Origin: Candidatus Magasanikbacteria bacterium CG10_big_fil_rev_8_21_14_0_10_47_10 | GTDB lineage: Bacteria; Patescibacteriota; Patescibacteriia; Magasanikbacterales; UBA922 | DNA: 41,265 nt | Direction of reading: 5' to 3' | NCBI GenBank assembly: GCA_002773135.1 | Contig: PFCB01000030.1 | Location: 1 to 41,265 of the forward strand | Part shown: positions 1 to 7,886 of the stretch, piece by piece | Layout of the letters: every line of letters begins with the position of its first letter | How positions within the stretch are numbered: the first letter of the stretch is position 1 | The notes under the pieces: generated by a model | Seen by the model: the letters and a program-made list of their open reading frames with translations, nothing else | Databases searched by the model: none | What the model was told of the DNA's origin: nothing | Translations under genes and position numbers: made by a program

Positions 1-1
1 A

Positions 2-217
2 GGTTTAACCGTTAATACGGTTGGAAATACCAATGAGCGTCCATACTTGACCGGCGGCATGTACCTCTTGACAGATGGCCTGGATAATGACAAGGTGACG
101 GCAATTCAGGAAGAATTGCATATCAGTCAAAGAAATACCCCTCCCAGCGGAGAATCAGCTTCCACGAGCACTGACATTCTCATTATTCTCGGCGAAGACT
201 TTATTGAACCCAACTAG
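2..217 (+). CDS. LCP/LytR_C-type cell-envelope protein, C-terminal fragment
   Basis: An open frame enters from the left edge and stops at a TAG at 215-217, leaving 71 residues. The visible part ends in the motif DILIILGEDF, typical of the LytR_C domain (the envelope-attenuator C-terminal domain that often follows LCP phosphotransferase domains). Upstream is an alternating pattern (GLTVNTVGN, then TGGMYLLTDG, then a helix with EEL) that fits the same fold. The catalytic LCP part, if present, lies outside the window. der begins one base after this stop, so the two are probably co-transcribed. The domain call rests on a short motif only; a different extracytoplasmic protein is possible. Confidence 0.6.
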   Translation, partial: GLTVNTVGNTNERPYLTGGMYLLTDGLDNDKVTAIQEELHISQRNTPPSGESASTSTDILIILGEDFIEPN

Positions 218-218
218 T

Positions 219-1592
219 ATGAATCCCCTCGTGACTCCAAGCATTCCCAAGATTCCAACCATTGCCCTGGTCGGTCGTGTTAATGTTGGCAAATCAACGC
301 TGTTTAATAAATGTATTGAAAAACAGCGCGCGATTGTTTCCGATATTCCCGGCACAACCCGCACCAGCAATATCGACGTTTTATTGTGGCGCGGCCGACA
401 GGTTCGTGTCATTGATACGGGCGGACTCACGTTTGAAGACAATGTTCCACTTGAAAATGATATTCTTGCGCAATCCGAAAAAGCCATGAAAATGGCCGAT
501 TGTATCATATTTGTCACGGATGCCAGAGACGGCGTCCTGCCGCAAGAAAAAGAGTTGGCAAAAAGGCTCCGTCGCGTCAAAGTGAAACCCGTCATTCTTG
601 TCGCAAACAAGGCTGACACCGGTCGCTTGGAGAAATCACTCACAGAGCCGGAGTGGTATAAACTCGGACTGGGCGAACCCTTTCCCCTGTCCGCGTCCAG
701 CGGCCGGAATATCGGCAATTTTTTGGATCATGTATTTACTGTTTTGACAGAGCATGGACATACTCCCCAACTTATCGCGCCGGAAGCGCCTGCTATTCTT
801 GTCAGCTTGATCGGCAAGCCAAACGTTGGCAAATCGTCTCTCTTCAATAAACTTGTCGGGGAGGAAGATGTGATCGTCAGTGACATGCCGCACACGACAC
901 GAGAACCACACGACACCCTTGTTTCATATGACGACACGCTCATAAACTTTGTCGATACGGCCGGTATCCGAAGAAAAGCAAAGGTTGCAGGAAAATTGGA
1001 ACGCGAAGGAATTTCAAAAAGTATTGACGCGCTCCAGCGTTCTGACATCATATTATTTGTTCTTGACGGATCCGAAACCATTTCATCCCAGGACATGCAG
1101 CTGGGCGGCCTGATAGAACGCCATTCAAAAAGCGTCATTATTTTAATTAATAAATGGGACTTGGCAGAAGAAAATACCGAAACAGCTCAAATAGACGCAA
1201 AAAAACTCGTCCTTGCCCATTTCCCTCACCTTGATTTTGCTGAAATATTGCTTGTCAGCGGTAAAACAGGCTATAGTGTTCATAAGATTTTCCCAGTCCT
1301 CATTAAAGTGTGGAACGCGCGCCACACAAAAGTTGCGAATCGAGCGCTCGAGCAATTTTTGGAGCGTGTGACCAAAGAGCACCGCCCGGCGCGCGGCAAA
1401 GGGACACGGCATCCCAAGCTGCTTGGCATGCGTCAAGTGCATACGGCTCCGCCCATTTTTGAGCTATTTATCAAATACAAAACATCCCTGCATCGTTCGT
1501 ACGTTAAATTTTTGGAAAACCGTCTGCGCGAGCAATTTGATTTTTTTGGAACACCCATTGTGATCAAAATGACAAAGACGAGACGAGACTAA
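219..1592 (+). CDS. der: Ribosome-associated GTPase Der (EngA)
   Basis: Tandem-GTPase factor for 50S subunit maturation, 457 residues. The first G domain has the P-loop GRVNVGKS, a DTGG switch II and NKAD. The second has GKPNVGKS, DTAG and NKWD. A KH-like domain closes the protein (about residues 350-457, ending FFGTPIVIKM). Length and order match the family. An in-frame TTG at 204 would add five residues and overlap the previous stop. I prefer ATG 219, which falls just after that stop and leaves nine residues before the G domain begins. No clear Shine-Dalgarno precedes it. It probably belongs to a rightward operon with pth and dprA. Confidence 0.97.
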   Translation: MNPLVTPSIPKIPTIALVGRVNVGKSTLFNKCIEKQRAIVSDIPGTTRTSNIDVLLWRGRQVRVIDTGGLTFEDNVPLENDILAQSEKAMKMADCIIFVTDARDGVLPQEKELAKRLRRVKVKPVILVANKADTGRLEKSLTEPEWYKLGLGEPFPLSASSGRNIGNFLDHVFTVLTEHGHTPQLIAPEAPAILVSLIGKPNVGKSSLFNKLVGEEDVIVSDMPHTTREPHDTLVSYDDTLINFVDTAGIRRKAKVAGKLEREGISKSIDALQRSDIILFVLDGSETISSQDMQLGGLIERHSKSVIILINKWDLAEENTETAQIDAKKLVLAHFPHLDFAEILLVSGKTGYSVHKIFPVLIKVWNARHTKVANRALEQFLERVTKEHRPARGKGTRHPKLLGMRQVHTAPPIFELFIKYKTSLHRSYVKFLENRLREQFDFFGTPIVIKMTKTRRD

Positions 1593-1645
1593 CAGTTCGC
1601 GTTAGACAGCCCTCGCGCTCGCGATGATGAACCACGAACACGACT

Positions 1646-2185
1646 ATGAAACTTATTGTTGGCCTGGGAAACCCCGGAAAACGGTATGAAAAAACCCGAC
1701 ACAACATTGGTTTTTTTGTGGTTGACGCGTTGCAGACCGCACACGGCACCACCCTTACTCCCTGGCAAATTTCAAAAAAATTTAATGCGCAAATCTCAGG
1801 TGGGATGCTCGGCGGGCAAAAGATTATCCTGGCCAAACCAATGACGTACATGAACCGATCAGGCGAAGCCGTAGGTCTCATCGGTCAGTATTACAAACTT
1901 GCGCCAAAGGATATTATCGTGGTGCATGATGAAAAAGATCTTCCTCTTGGAGAATTGCGCGTGCAAACCGGCCGTGGAGATGCCGGTCACAATGGCGTTA
2001 AATCCATTATTGAGCATGTTGGCAAAGATGAAATAACCAGAATTCGAGTCGGGATTGCATCCGACAACATGAAAAAAATGAAGCACACGGAAAAATTCGT
2101 TCTTGGAAAATTCGGTATTCTGGAAAGAAAGACCGTTGAACAATCGGTGGAGCACGCGATGCAAGAAATTCTTGCACTCTTATAA
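1646..2185 (+). CDS. pth: Peptidyl-tRNA hydrolase
   Basis: Cleaves peptidyl-tRNA released by drop-off and recycles tRNA. The 179 residues open with the family signature MKLIVGLGNPGKRYEKTRHN, which includes the catalytic His-20. They continue with KPMTYMNRSGEAV, the DEKDLPLG block with its conserved Asp, and GGxxGHNG-like GDAGHNGVKSI. Length is close to the usual 180-195. The gene lies 53 nt after der and 21 nt before dprA, in the same direction. ATG 1646 gives the canonical N-terminus. Confidence 0.97.
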   Translation: MKLIVGLGNPGKRYEKTRHNIGFFVVDALQTAHGTTLTPWQISKKFNAQISGGMLGGQKIILAKPMTYMNRSGEAVGLIGQYYKLAPKDIIVVHDEKDLPLGELRVQTGRGDAGHNGVKSIIEHVGKDEITRIRVGIASDNMKKMKHTEKFVLGKFGILERKTVEQSVEHAMQEILALL

Positions 2186-2206
2186 TTTATCTCTATAGGG
2201 GGGAAT

Positions 2207-3262
2207 ATGACACATCATCATTATTTGGCTTTTTTTTCAAAGCTGACAGCGCAAAGGTACTCGCGATTGAAACAGGCGATGCCGGACATACACGACATTT
2301 TTTCCATTTCGCCGACAGTACTAAAAAAAGCAAAGTGGAATGCGCAAAGCATTGATGCCTTTGTTGCCTGGCAAAAAAATTTTTCCGTGGATTGGGCGGA
2401 CGGGATACTCCGTCAATTACAGGCACACATCATTTGCCGCGAGGACACATCATACCCTCTACTTCTGCAAACAATCTATGATCCTCCGCCTTTTTTGTTT
2501 GTACAAGGAACAATGCCGAAAGCGGATGTCTTCATTTCCATTGTCGGTCCACGAAGGTGCAGCATATACGGGCGCCAAGTGACACGCCGACTCATTGAAA
2601 ATATTGCCCCATCCAGTGTCTGCATCGTTTCCGGAATGGCCAGAGGCATTGATGAGACCGCGCACCAGACTGCGCTTGATGTTTCTTTGCCGACGGTTGC
2701 CGTTCTGGGGACAGGATTACAAGAGCACTATCCCGGACTTGGCGAACAGATACGTTCCACCGGAGCCATTGTGTCGGAATTCCCGCCGGACGTGCGGGGA
2801 TCAAAATTCACATTCCCAAAACGAAACAGGATCATCGCGGGAATGTGCGCGGGAACCGTTGTGGTGGAAGCCGGCGCCTCTTCCGGGGCACTAATAACCG
2901 CGCAATGCGCTGTTGACAATGCGCGCGATGTATTCGCCATTCCTCAAAATATTACCTCCATAACCAGCGTGGGAGTGAATGAACTCATGAAACAAGGCGC
3001 GCATATACTGACAGACGTATCGGATCTCACGCGCGTACTCGGCCTGACAAAACATACAGGACTTGACAGACGCTCTCAAATCAATTTAACTACTGATGAA
3101 AAAACAGTCCTCACCGGCTTGAGTCAAACTCCCCTGCATATTGACCTTCTCACTGCCAGTCTCCCCTTCCAAGCACTTCAAGTGAGCCAAATTATTACCT
3201 TTTTGGAGCTCAAAGGGTGTATACAGGACGTCGGCGGTAAATCATACATTCTATCTAAATAA
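2207..3262 (+). CDS. dprA: DNA-processing protein DprA (Smf)
   Basis: Loads RecA onto incoming single-stranded DNA during natural transformation; 351 residues. The Rossmann-like core (about residues 90-290) shows GPRRCSIYGRQVTRRL (in place of the usual GSR), VSGMARGIDETAH, VLGTGLQEHYP, SEFPP, FPKRNRIIAGM and EAGASSGALITAQ. An N-terminal helical region of about 85 residues precedes it. The last ~60 residues resemble a small winged-helix (DML1-like) domain. The start ATG at 2207 is preceded by AGGGGGG, one of the few good Shine-Dalgarno sequences here. Its presence agrees with the DNA-uptake lifestyle proposed for CPR bacteria, but no other competence gene lies in the window. Confidence 0.94.
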   Translation: MTHHHYLAFFSKLTAQRYSRLKQAMPDIHDIFSISPTVLKKAKWNAQSIDAFVAWQKNFSVDWADGILRQLQAHIICREDTSYPLLLQTIYDPPPFLFVQGTMPKADVFISIVGPRRCSIYGRQVTRRLIENIAPSSVCIVSGMARGIDETAHQTALDVSLPTVAVLGTGLQEHYPGLGEQIRSTGAIVSEFPPDVRGSKFTFPKRNRIIAGMCAGTVVVEAGASSGALITAQCAVDNARDVFAIPQNITSITSVGVNELMKQGAHILTDVSDLTRVLGLTKHTGLDRRSQINLTTDEKTVLTGLSQTPLHIDLLTASLPFQALQVSQIITFLELKGCIQDVGGKSYILSK

Positions 3263-3269
3263 TTTTTGT

Positions 3270-3935
3270 ATGTCCCAGCACTTTAAATTAACCATTCTCT
3301 CGGCGTTGTTCGTTGCCGGTTTGCTCGCGGCGAATATGCTCGGGTCCAAAGTAACCGTCCTCTTTGGCGTATCAGTATCAGTGGGTATCTTCTCATACCC
3401 AATCACCTTCATGATCACGGATGCTATTGCGGAAGTATACGGAGCAAAAAAAACACGGCAGCTTGTATGGGCGGCGCTCATCGCCCAAATTTTCATTCTC
3501 GCGCTCACACTTATTTCAATCGGCCTCCCGGCCTCGCCACGGTACGAACTAAATGATGAATACGGCAAAGTATTCTCAAACGGCGCACGCATTGTCTTTG
3601 CCAGCCTTGTCGCATTTGTTGTAAGTCAGACACATGACATTTGGGCCTTTGAATTCTGGAAACAAAAAACAAAAGGAAAATTTCTGTGGCTGAGAAATAA
3701 CGCCTCCACTATCGTGAGCCAAGGCATCGACTCGCTTATTTTTCTTTTTTTGGCGTTTTATAAAATCAGTGACAAATTCACTGCCGGGTTTATCATGCAT
3801 TTGTTCTTCTCGTACTGGCTGTTCAAAATAGCGTTTGCCGTGTTGGATACTCCGTTTGTCTATGGACTGGTAAAATGGCTGAAAACTCCGGGAAAAGAAG
3901 ATAAAATGTCCGACCCTGTTCCACTGCACGGATGA
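3270..3935 (+). CDS. Queuosine-precursor transporter, VUT/YhhQ family
   Basis: Integral membrane protein of 221 residues with about six hydrophobic segments. It carries family hallmarks: an early N-M-L-G-S-K run after the first helix, the FSYPITFMITDAIAEVYG block, and a later QGIDSLIF with the conserved Asp. YhhQ-type proteins import preQ0/preQ1 for tRNA queuosine synthesis. Uptake would suit a host-dependent cell, though no queuosine enzyme lies in the window. The stop overlaps the folC start as ATGA at 3932-3935, implying translational coupling. The family call is firm; the exact substrate is inferred. Confidence 0.87.
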   Translation: MSQHFKLTILSALFVAGLLAANMLGSKVTVLFGVSVSVGIFSYPITFMITDAIAEVYGAKKTRQLVWAALIAQIFILALTLISIGLPASPRYELNDEYGKVFSNGARIVFASLVAFVVSQTHDIWAFEFWKQKTKGKFLWLRNNASTIVSQGIDSLIFLFLAFYKISDKFTAGFIMHLFFSYWLFKIAFAVLDTPFVYGLVKWLKTPGKEDKMSDPVPLHG

Positions 3936-5245
3936 CATTCCAAGACGCCCACAATTTTCTGCTCACGCTCTCGAATCTTCCCAGAAAAGAGTACATGGCA
4001 GACCCAAAAAAATGCGATGTCTATATGAAAAGGCTCGCGTTTTTTCTTGATATACTCGGCAACCCGCAGCAACACATCCCCCACATTATTCATGTGGCGG
4101 GGACCAGCGGCAAAGGCTCAGTCACGGCCTTTCTCCACTCCATCTTGCACGCGTCCGGCGCACGCGTGGGATCGACGCAGTCACCGGCTCCGAGTACTGT
4201 GTTGGAGCGATGGAAGGTAGGTACTTCCCACATGGATGAAAAAACATTCATACGACTCTTTGCAATCATAAAAAAAGCATTAGACACGTACGCGCGTACA
4301 TCCCCCTTTGACATGCCATCTTATTTTGAAGTCATGGAAGCCATCGGATTACTTTGGTTCAGCGAGCAGCGGGTGGAATGGCTTGTCCTGGAGACGGGCT
4401 GTGGCGGGCGATTTGATACAGGAAACATTGTCCCGCGAAAGGACGCGGCTGTCATTACAAATATAGGACTTGACCACACGGAAATACTGGGAGAAACAAA
4501 GGAGGAAATAGCCTGGGAAAAAGCAGGCATTATCTCTGTGCAAACCATGGCGTTCACCACAGAGTCAGACCCGGCGCTCATCCGCGTGTTTCAAGCGGAA
4601 GCGGACAAAACAAACAGTTCACTCGAGGTGGTGTCAAATGATACGAGCGACGTGCGTGTATCTCTCAGCGGTACCGCATTTACGTATGACAATCAACGCT
4701 GGCATATTCCCGCCCCGGGGGCTCATCAAGCGTTGAACGCTCGGCTTTGCATAGCCGTGTGCCGCGCGCTGTCTATCTCTGAAAATGCTATCAGGTCAGG
4801 ATTGGAGCAGGCAACGCAGCCGCTTCGCATGGAAATTGTAGGGAAAAATCCAATGATTATTTTGGACGCCGCGCATAACTTGGATAAGATGAAAACGACT
4901 GTAGCCGCCCTCACGGCGCTCGCCAAAGACGCTCGCGTCCACCTTCTTCTTGGATTTAGCGCGGACAAACACGTCGATGAAATGCTTGAACAGCTGTCAG
5001 GTCTGCAGCCCGTCAAGATCGCGTGCACGAGAAACACGGTTCATGCGCTCAGAAAGGTGGCCGACCCTGCGCTGATGGCCGCGAGCCTGCGCAAGCGGTT
5101 ACCGCAATCTCACATTGAAATTTTTATTGACCTGGCAGACGCATTTGACTGGGCAAAAAATGACCTTTCTGACAACGATATTTTGCTGGTGACGGGGTCA
5201 GTCTTTTTGAGCGGGCAGATTCGTGCTATAGTACGTCAAACTTGA
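3932..5245 (+). CDS. folC: Folylpolyglutamate synthase / Mur-ligase family FolC
   Basis: ATP-dependent ligase of 437 residues that adds glutamate to (dihydro)folate. The Mur-ligase P-loop GTSGKGS is at residues 57-63, followed by the folate-loop region with TQSPAPSTVLERWKV, ETGCGGRFD, TNIGLDHTEILG and the C-terminal-domain motif ILDAAHN. In FolC-type proteins the invariant lysine and metal ligands sit in these blocks. Whether it also has dihydrofolate synthase activity cannot be told from sequence by eye. It starts inside the stop of the transporter gene (ATGA). Confidence 0.93.
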   Translation: MTFQDAHNFLLTLSNLPRKEYMADPKKCDVYMKRLAFFLDILGNPQQHIPHIIHVAGTSGKGSVTAFLHSILHASGARVGSTQSPAPSTVLERWKVGTSHMDEKTFIRLFAIIKKALDTYARTSPFDMPSYFEVMEAIGLLWFSEQRVEWLVLETGCGGRFDTGNIVPRKDAAVITNIGLDHTEILGETKEEIAWEKAGIISVQTMAFTTESDPALIRVFQAEADKTNSSLEVVSNDTSDVRVSLSGTAFTYDNQRWHIPAPGAHQALNARLCIAVCRALSISENAIRSGLEQATQPLRMEIVGKNPMIILDAAHNLDKMKTTVAALTALAKDARVHLLLGFSADKHVDEMLEQLSGLQPVKIACTRNTVHALRKVADPALMAASLRKRLPQSHIEIFIDLADAFDWAKNDLSDNDILLVTGSVFLSGQIRAIVRQT

Positions 5246-5270
5246 CAAAAATAAAATAATCTCTTAAGGT
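5242..5270 (+). promoter_or_regulatory. Possible topA promoter
   Basis: TTGACA at 5242-5247 is a perfect -35 element and overlaps the folC stop. After a 17-nt A/T-rich spacer comes TAAGGT, a weak -10. Spacing is ideal but the -10 matches only 3 of 6 positions, so topA may also be read from upstream. Confidence 0.4.
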
Positions 5271-5288
5271 GCCCCGACATCTCCGCGT

Positions 5289-7607
5289 ATGAGCAAACAG
5301 CTTGTTATTGTTGAATCGCCAACAAAAGCAAAAACCATTTCAAAATTCTTAGGACCGTCATTTATTGTCGAGTCTTCTTTTGGTCATGTCCGTGACCTTC
5401 CCAAAAGTAAAATGGGGGTTGATATTGAAGGTGGTACGTTTGAACCGACATATCGCGTCCCCAAAGAGAAAACCGCTCAGGTAAAAAAATTAAAATCCCT
5501 CGCGGCCAAAGCGGATAGTATCATATTCGCGACAGATGAGGATCGCGAAGGAGAAGCCATATCATGGCACCTGGCGGAGTTGCTTGGCATTGACCCGGAC
5601 AAAGCAAAAAGGATGGTATTTCATGAAATTACAAAACATGCCATAGAAGAGGCGCTTGCCCACCCCCGGAGTCTGGATATGAAGCTGGTAGACGCGCAGC
5701 AGGCGCGGCGTGTATTGGATCGGCTCGTAGGATATGAATTATCTCCTTTTTTGTGGAAAAAAGTTGCGCGTGGTTTATCAGCCGGCCGCGTACAGTCGGT
5801 GGCAGTCCGCATGATTGTAGAGAGAGAACGAGAGCGGAACGCATTTATCACCGAAGAATACTGGACTCTGGACGGAATATTTTTGCCAAAAAAAGACAAT
5901 GACGGGCAACATATTTCAGCGTCGCTCCACAGCATCAATGGCAAAAAAATCGATAAGCTCGCCCTCAAATCAAAAGAGCAGATAGACACTATTCTTGCTG
6001 AACTAAAGGACGCTTCGTATCGTGTCACAGACATAGACAAAAAACAAACAAAACGCAATCCGCCGCCACCATTCCGTACATCAACGCTCCAACAGCAAGC
6101 CAACCAGCGCTTTGGATATTCTTCCAAGCAAACGATGCGTCTGGCGCAGCAACTCTATGAGGGAATAGAACTTGGCAGTGACCAAGTAGGTCTTATTACC
6201 TACATGCGTACGGACTCAACCAACTTGTCAGAAAAATTTTCAGCAGAATCGAAAACATTTATCAATACTGCCTTCGGGGAAAAGTACGCGCTCGATAAAC
6301 CACGCGTCTATGCCAAACAGTCAAAAGGCGCGCAAGAGGCGCATGAAGCTATTCGTCCAACCGATCCGTCTCGTACACCGGAATCTATCAAAGAGTATCT
6401 GGACGGCCAACAATACAAACTATATGAACTCGTCTGGCGAAGAGCTGTCGCGACACAGATGGAACAAGCGCTTTTGGACAAAACGACAATTGATATTGAT
6501 GATGCATCAAAAAAATATCAATTCCGGGCAAACGGACAAGGTATTGCCTTTGATGGATGGCTGCGGCTCTATCCGGAATTGGTAAAGGAGGAGATGCTCC
6601 CGGACGTGGAAAAAGACGATGATCTCAAGTGCGTGGAACTTAAACCGGAGCAGCACTTTACCAAACCGCCGGCACGATATTCCGATGCTACCCTTATTAA
6701 GGCGCTGGAGCAGTATGGAATTGGACGGCCATCCACCTATTCCCCAACCATTGCCACGATTGAGGCACGAAATTATGTTATCCGTGATGATGACAAACGC
6801 TTTCAACCAAATGATGTCGCGATGATTGTTACTGACCTTCTGACAGAGCACTTTGCGGACATTGTGGACTATAATTTTACCGCACAGATGGAGGATAATC
6901 TGGATGCGATAGCGGCGGGAGAAAAAGATTGGAAACCGATTATTTCAACTTTTTATCACCCGTTTCACGAAAACATCGTAAAGAAAACAGATGAAATTAC
7001 ACGCGAGGAAGTATCCCAAGCAAGAGAACTGGGAACCGATCCTGTAACAGGAAAACCCGTCAGCGCGCGCATTGGAAGATATGGACCGTTTGTACAGCTT
7101 GGCTCAAAGGAGGACGAAGATAAACCGCGCTTCGCGTCGCTTCAAGAAGGGCAGCTTATCCAAACAATTACGATCGAAGAAGCCCTGGTTTTGCTGTCAT
7201 TGCCAAAAATACTTGGACAGGAAGAGAATGAAAATGATATTAGCGTTGACATTGGACGTTTTGGTCCGTATGTCAAAGTAGGAAAAGAATATTTTTCATT
7301 GAAGGGAACCACGTATAACCCCTATACCATTTCGCTACAAGAAGCACGCGATGTCATCGCACTGGGGCGTGACGCAAAGGCAAAAAAAATAATTAAAGAA
7401 TTTGAAGAGGACGGCATCAAAATTTTGAACGGCCCATATGGACCATATGTGACGGATGGAAAAAAGAATGCCCGCATTCCAAAAGAAAGAAAAGAAGACG
7501 CGCAAACACTTACGTTGGAAGAATGTCAAGAATTGATAAAAAAAGCCAAGCCATCCCGGCGCCGCAGAGGACAGGCCATGCCCCCAAATAAAAGACCCAG
7601 CCAATAG
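5289..7607 (+). CDS. topA: DNA topoisomerase I (type IA)
   Basis: Relaxes negative supercoils; 772 residues. The TOPRIM domain opens with QLVIVESPTKAKTISKFLG (acidic Glu-9) and holds the metal-binding ATDEDREGEAISWHL. The catalytic tyrosine lies in GLITYMRTDSTNLS at about residue 305. EQYGIGRPSTYSPTIATIE marks the core. The C-terminus carries three repeats with RIGRYGPFVQLG, DIGRFGPYVKVG and NGPYGPYVTDG (topoisomerase C-terminal repeats), then a basic tail (about residues 755-772). No CxxC zinc ribbons of the E. coli type are present. A leftward terminator overlaps its last codons. Confidence 0.97.
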   Translation: MSKQLVIVESPTKAKTISKFLGPSFIVESSFGHVRDLPKSKMGVDIEGGTFEPTYRVPKEKTAQVKKLKSLAAKADSIIFATDEDREGEAISWHLAELLGIDPDKAKRMVFHEITKHAIEEALAHPRSLDMKLVDAQQARRVLDRLVGYELSPFLWKKVARGLSAGRVQSVAVRMIVERERERNAFITEEYWTLDGIFLPKKDNDGQHISASLHSINGKKIDKLALKSKEQIDTILAELKDASYRVTDIDKKQTKRNPPPPFRTSTLQQQANQRFGYSSKQTMRLAQQLYEGIELGSDQVGLITYMRTDSTNLSEKFSAESKTFINTAFGEKYALDKPRVYAKQSKGAQEAHEAIRPTDPSRTPESIKEYLDGQQYKLYELVWRRAVATQMEQALLDKTTIDIDDASKKYQFRANGQGIAFDGWLRLYPELVKEEMLPDVEKDDDLKCVELKPEQHFTKPPARYSDATLIKALEQYGIGRPSTYSPTIATIEARNYVIRDDDKRFQPNDVAMIVTDLLTEHFADIVDYNFTAQMEDNLDAIAAGEKDWKPIISTFYHPFHENIVKKTDEITREEVSQARELGTDPVTGKPVSARIGRYGPFVQLGSKEDEDKPRFASLQEGQLIQTITIEEALVLLSLPKILGQEENENDISVDIGRFGPYVKVGKEYFSLKGTTYNPYTISLQEARDVIALGRDAKAKKIIKEFEEDGIKILNGPYGPYVTDGKKNARIPKERKEDAQTLTLEECQELIKKAKPSRRRRGQAMPPNKRPSQ

Positions 7608-7681
7608 GCTGAGTCGCTTATGCAGCGGGGAGGATCTACCCCAATGCCAAAAGGTAATACAAGGGCCCTCATACCCGCTAC
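7586..7681 (-). ncRNA. Candidate small RNA 1 (about 96 nt), antisense to the end of topA
   Basis: A leftward unit with a promoter (7688-7715) and an intrinsic terminator: GACTCAGCC / GGCTGGGTC with a 4-nt loop (7594-7615), followed by TTTTATTT. The body folds as a hairpin. GTAGCGGG pairs with CCCGCTGC (8 bp with one G-U), then GAGG pairs with CCTC, enclosing a loop of about 33 nt. It lacks the GGAAGCAGCC-type signature of SRP RNA and does not look like tRNA, tmRNA or 6S RNA. It overlaps the last 22 nt of topA. The structure was worked out by hand; expression is unproven. Confidence 0.5.
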
Positions 7682-7687
7682 GCCAGA

Positions 7688-7715
7688 ATTATAGCATATA
7701 TTTGCGGTTCAGCAA
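7688..7715 (-). promoter_or_regulatory. Sigma70-like promoter of candidate small RNA 1
   Basis: On the minus strand, TTGCTG (7710-7715) is followed by 16 nt and a perfect TATAAT (7688-7693). A start near 7681 would give a transcript of about 96 nt ending at the T-tract at 7586. Confidence 0.6.
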
Positions 7716-7727
7716 GTTGAGAAATAA

Positions 7728-7762
7728 GAAAAATCCCACGTGAACGTGGGATTTTCCTTTTA
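7728..7762 (+). terminator. Terminator downstream of topA
   Basis: Stem AAATCCCACGT / ACGTGGGATTT with a 2-nt loop, followed by TTTCCTTTT on the plus strand. The minus strand also has a T-rich tail, so it may act both ways. Confidence 0.75.
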
Positions 7763-7837
7763 GCGTTTGGGTTTCTACCTTGTATTACCATTGCTATGGT
7801 AGCACAACTCACTCCCCCTCGTCAAGACATAAACCCG

Positions 7838-7866
7838 TTGAAAAAAGAGGCTGCCAGTGGTATAAC
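7838..7866 (+). promoter_or_regulatory. relA/spoT-homologue promoter
   Basis: TTGAAA (7838-7843), a 17-nt spacer and TATAAC (7861-7866). The predicted start near 7873 leaves a leader of only about 14 nt before ATG 7887. Confidence 0.75.
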
Positions 7867-7886
7867 TATACTACGATATACTCCCT

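Larger units (their letters stand above)
7653..7789. repeat. 12-bp inverted repeat flanking the topA terminator
   Basis: GGTAATACAAGG at 7653-7664 and its exact complement CCTTGTATTACC at 7778-7789 are 113 nt apart. The left arm lies inside candidate small RNA 1. The right arm lies upstream of relA and runs into a short hairpin (ACCAT / ATGGT at about 7787-7799). A perfect 12-mer at this distance is unlikely by chance. Confidence 0.6.

Noticed and set aside
7586-7681. SRP (4.5S) RNA
   Set aside because: The conserved apical GGAAGCAGCC-type sequence is absent from both strands of this hairpin.
7730-7754. A parS site, because of the CACGTG core
   Set aside because: The flanks do not match the TGTTNCACGTGAAACA palindrome, and the sequence is fully explained as a terminator stem.
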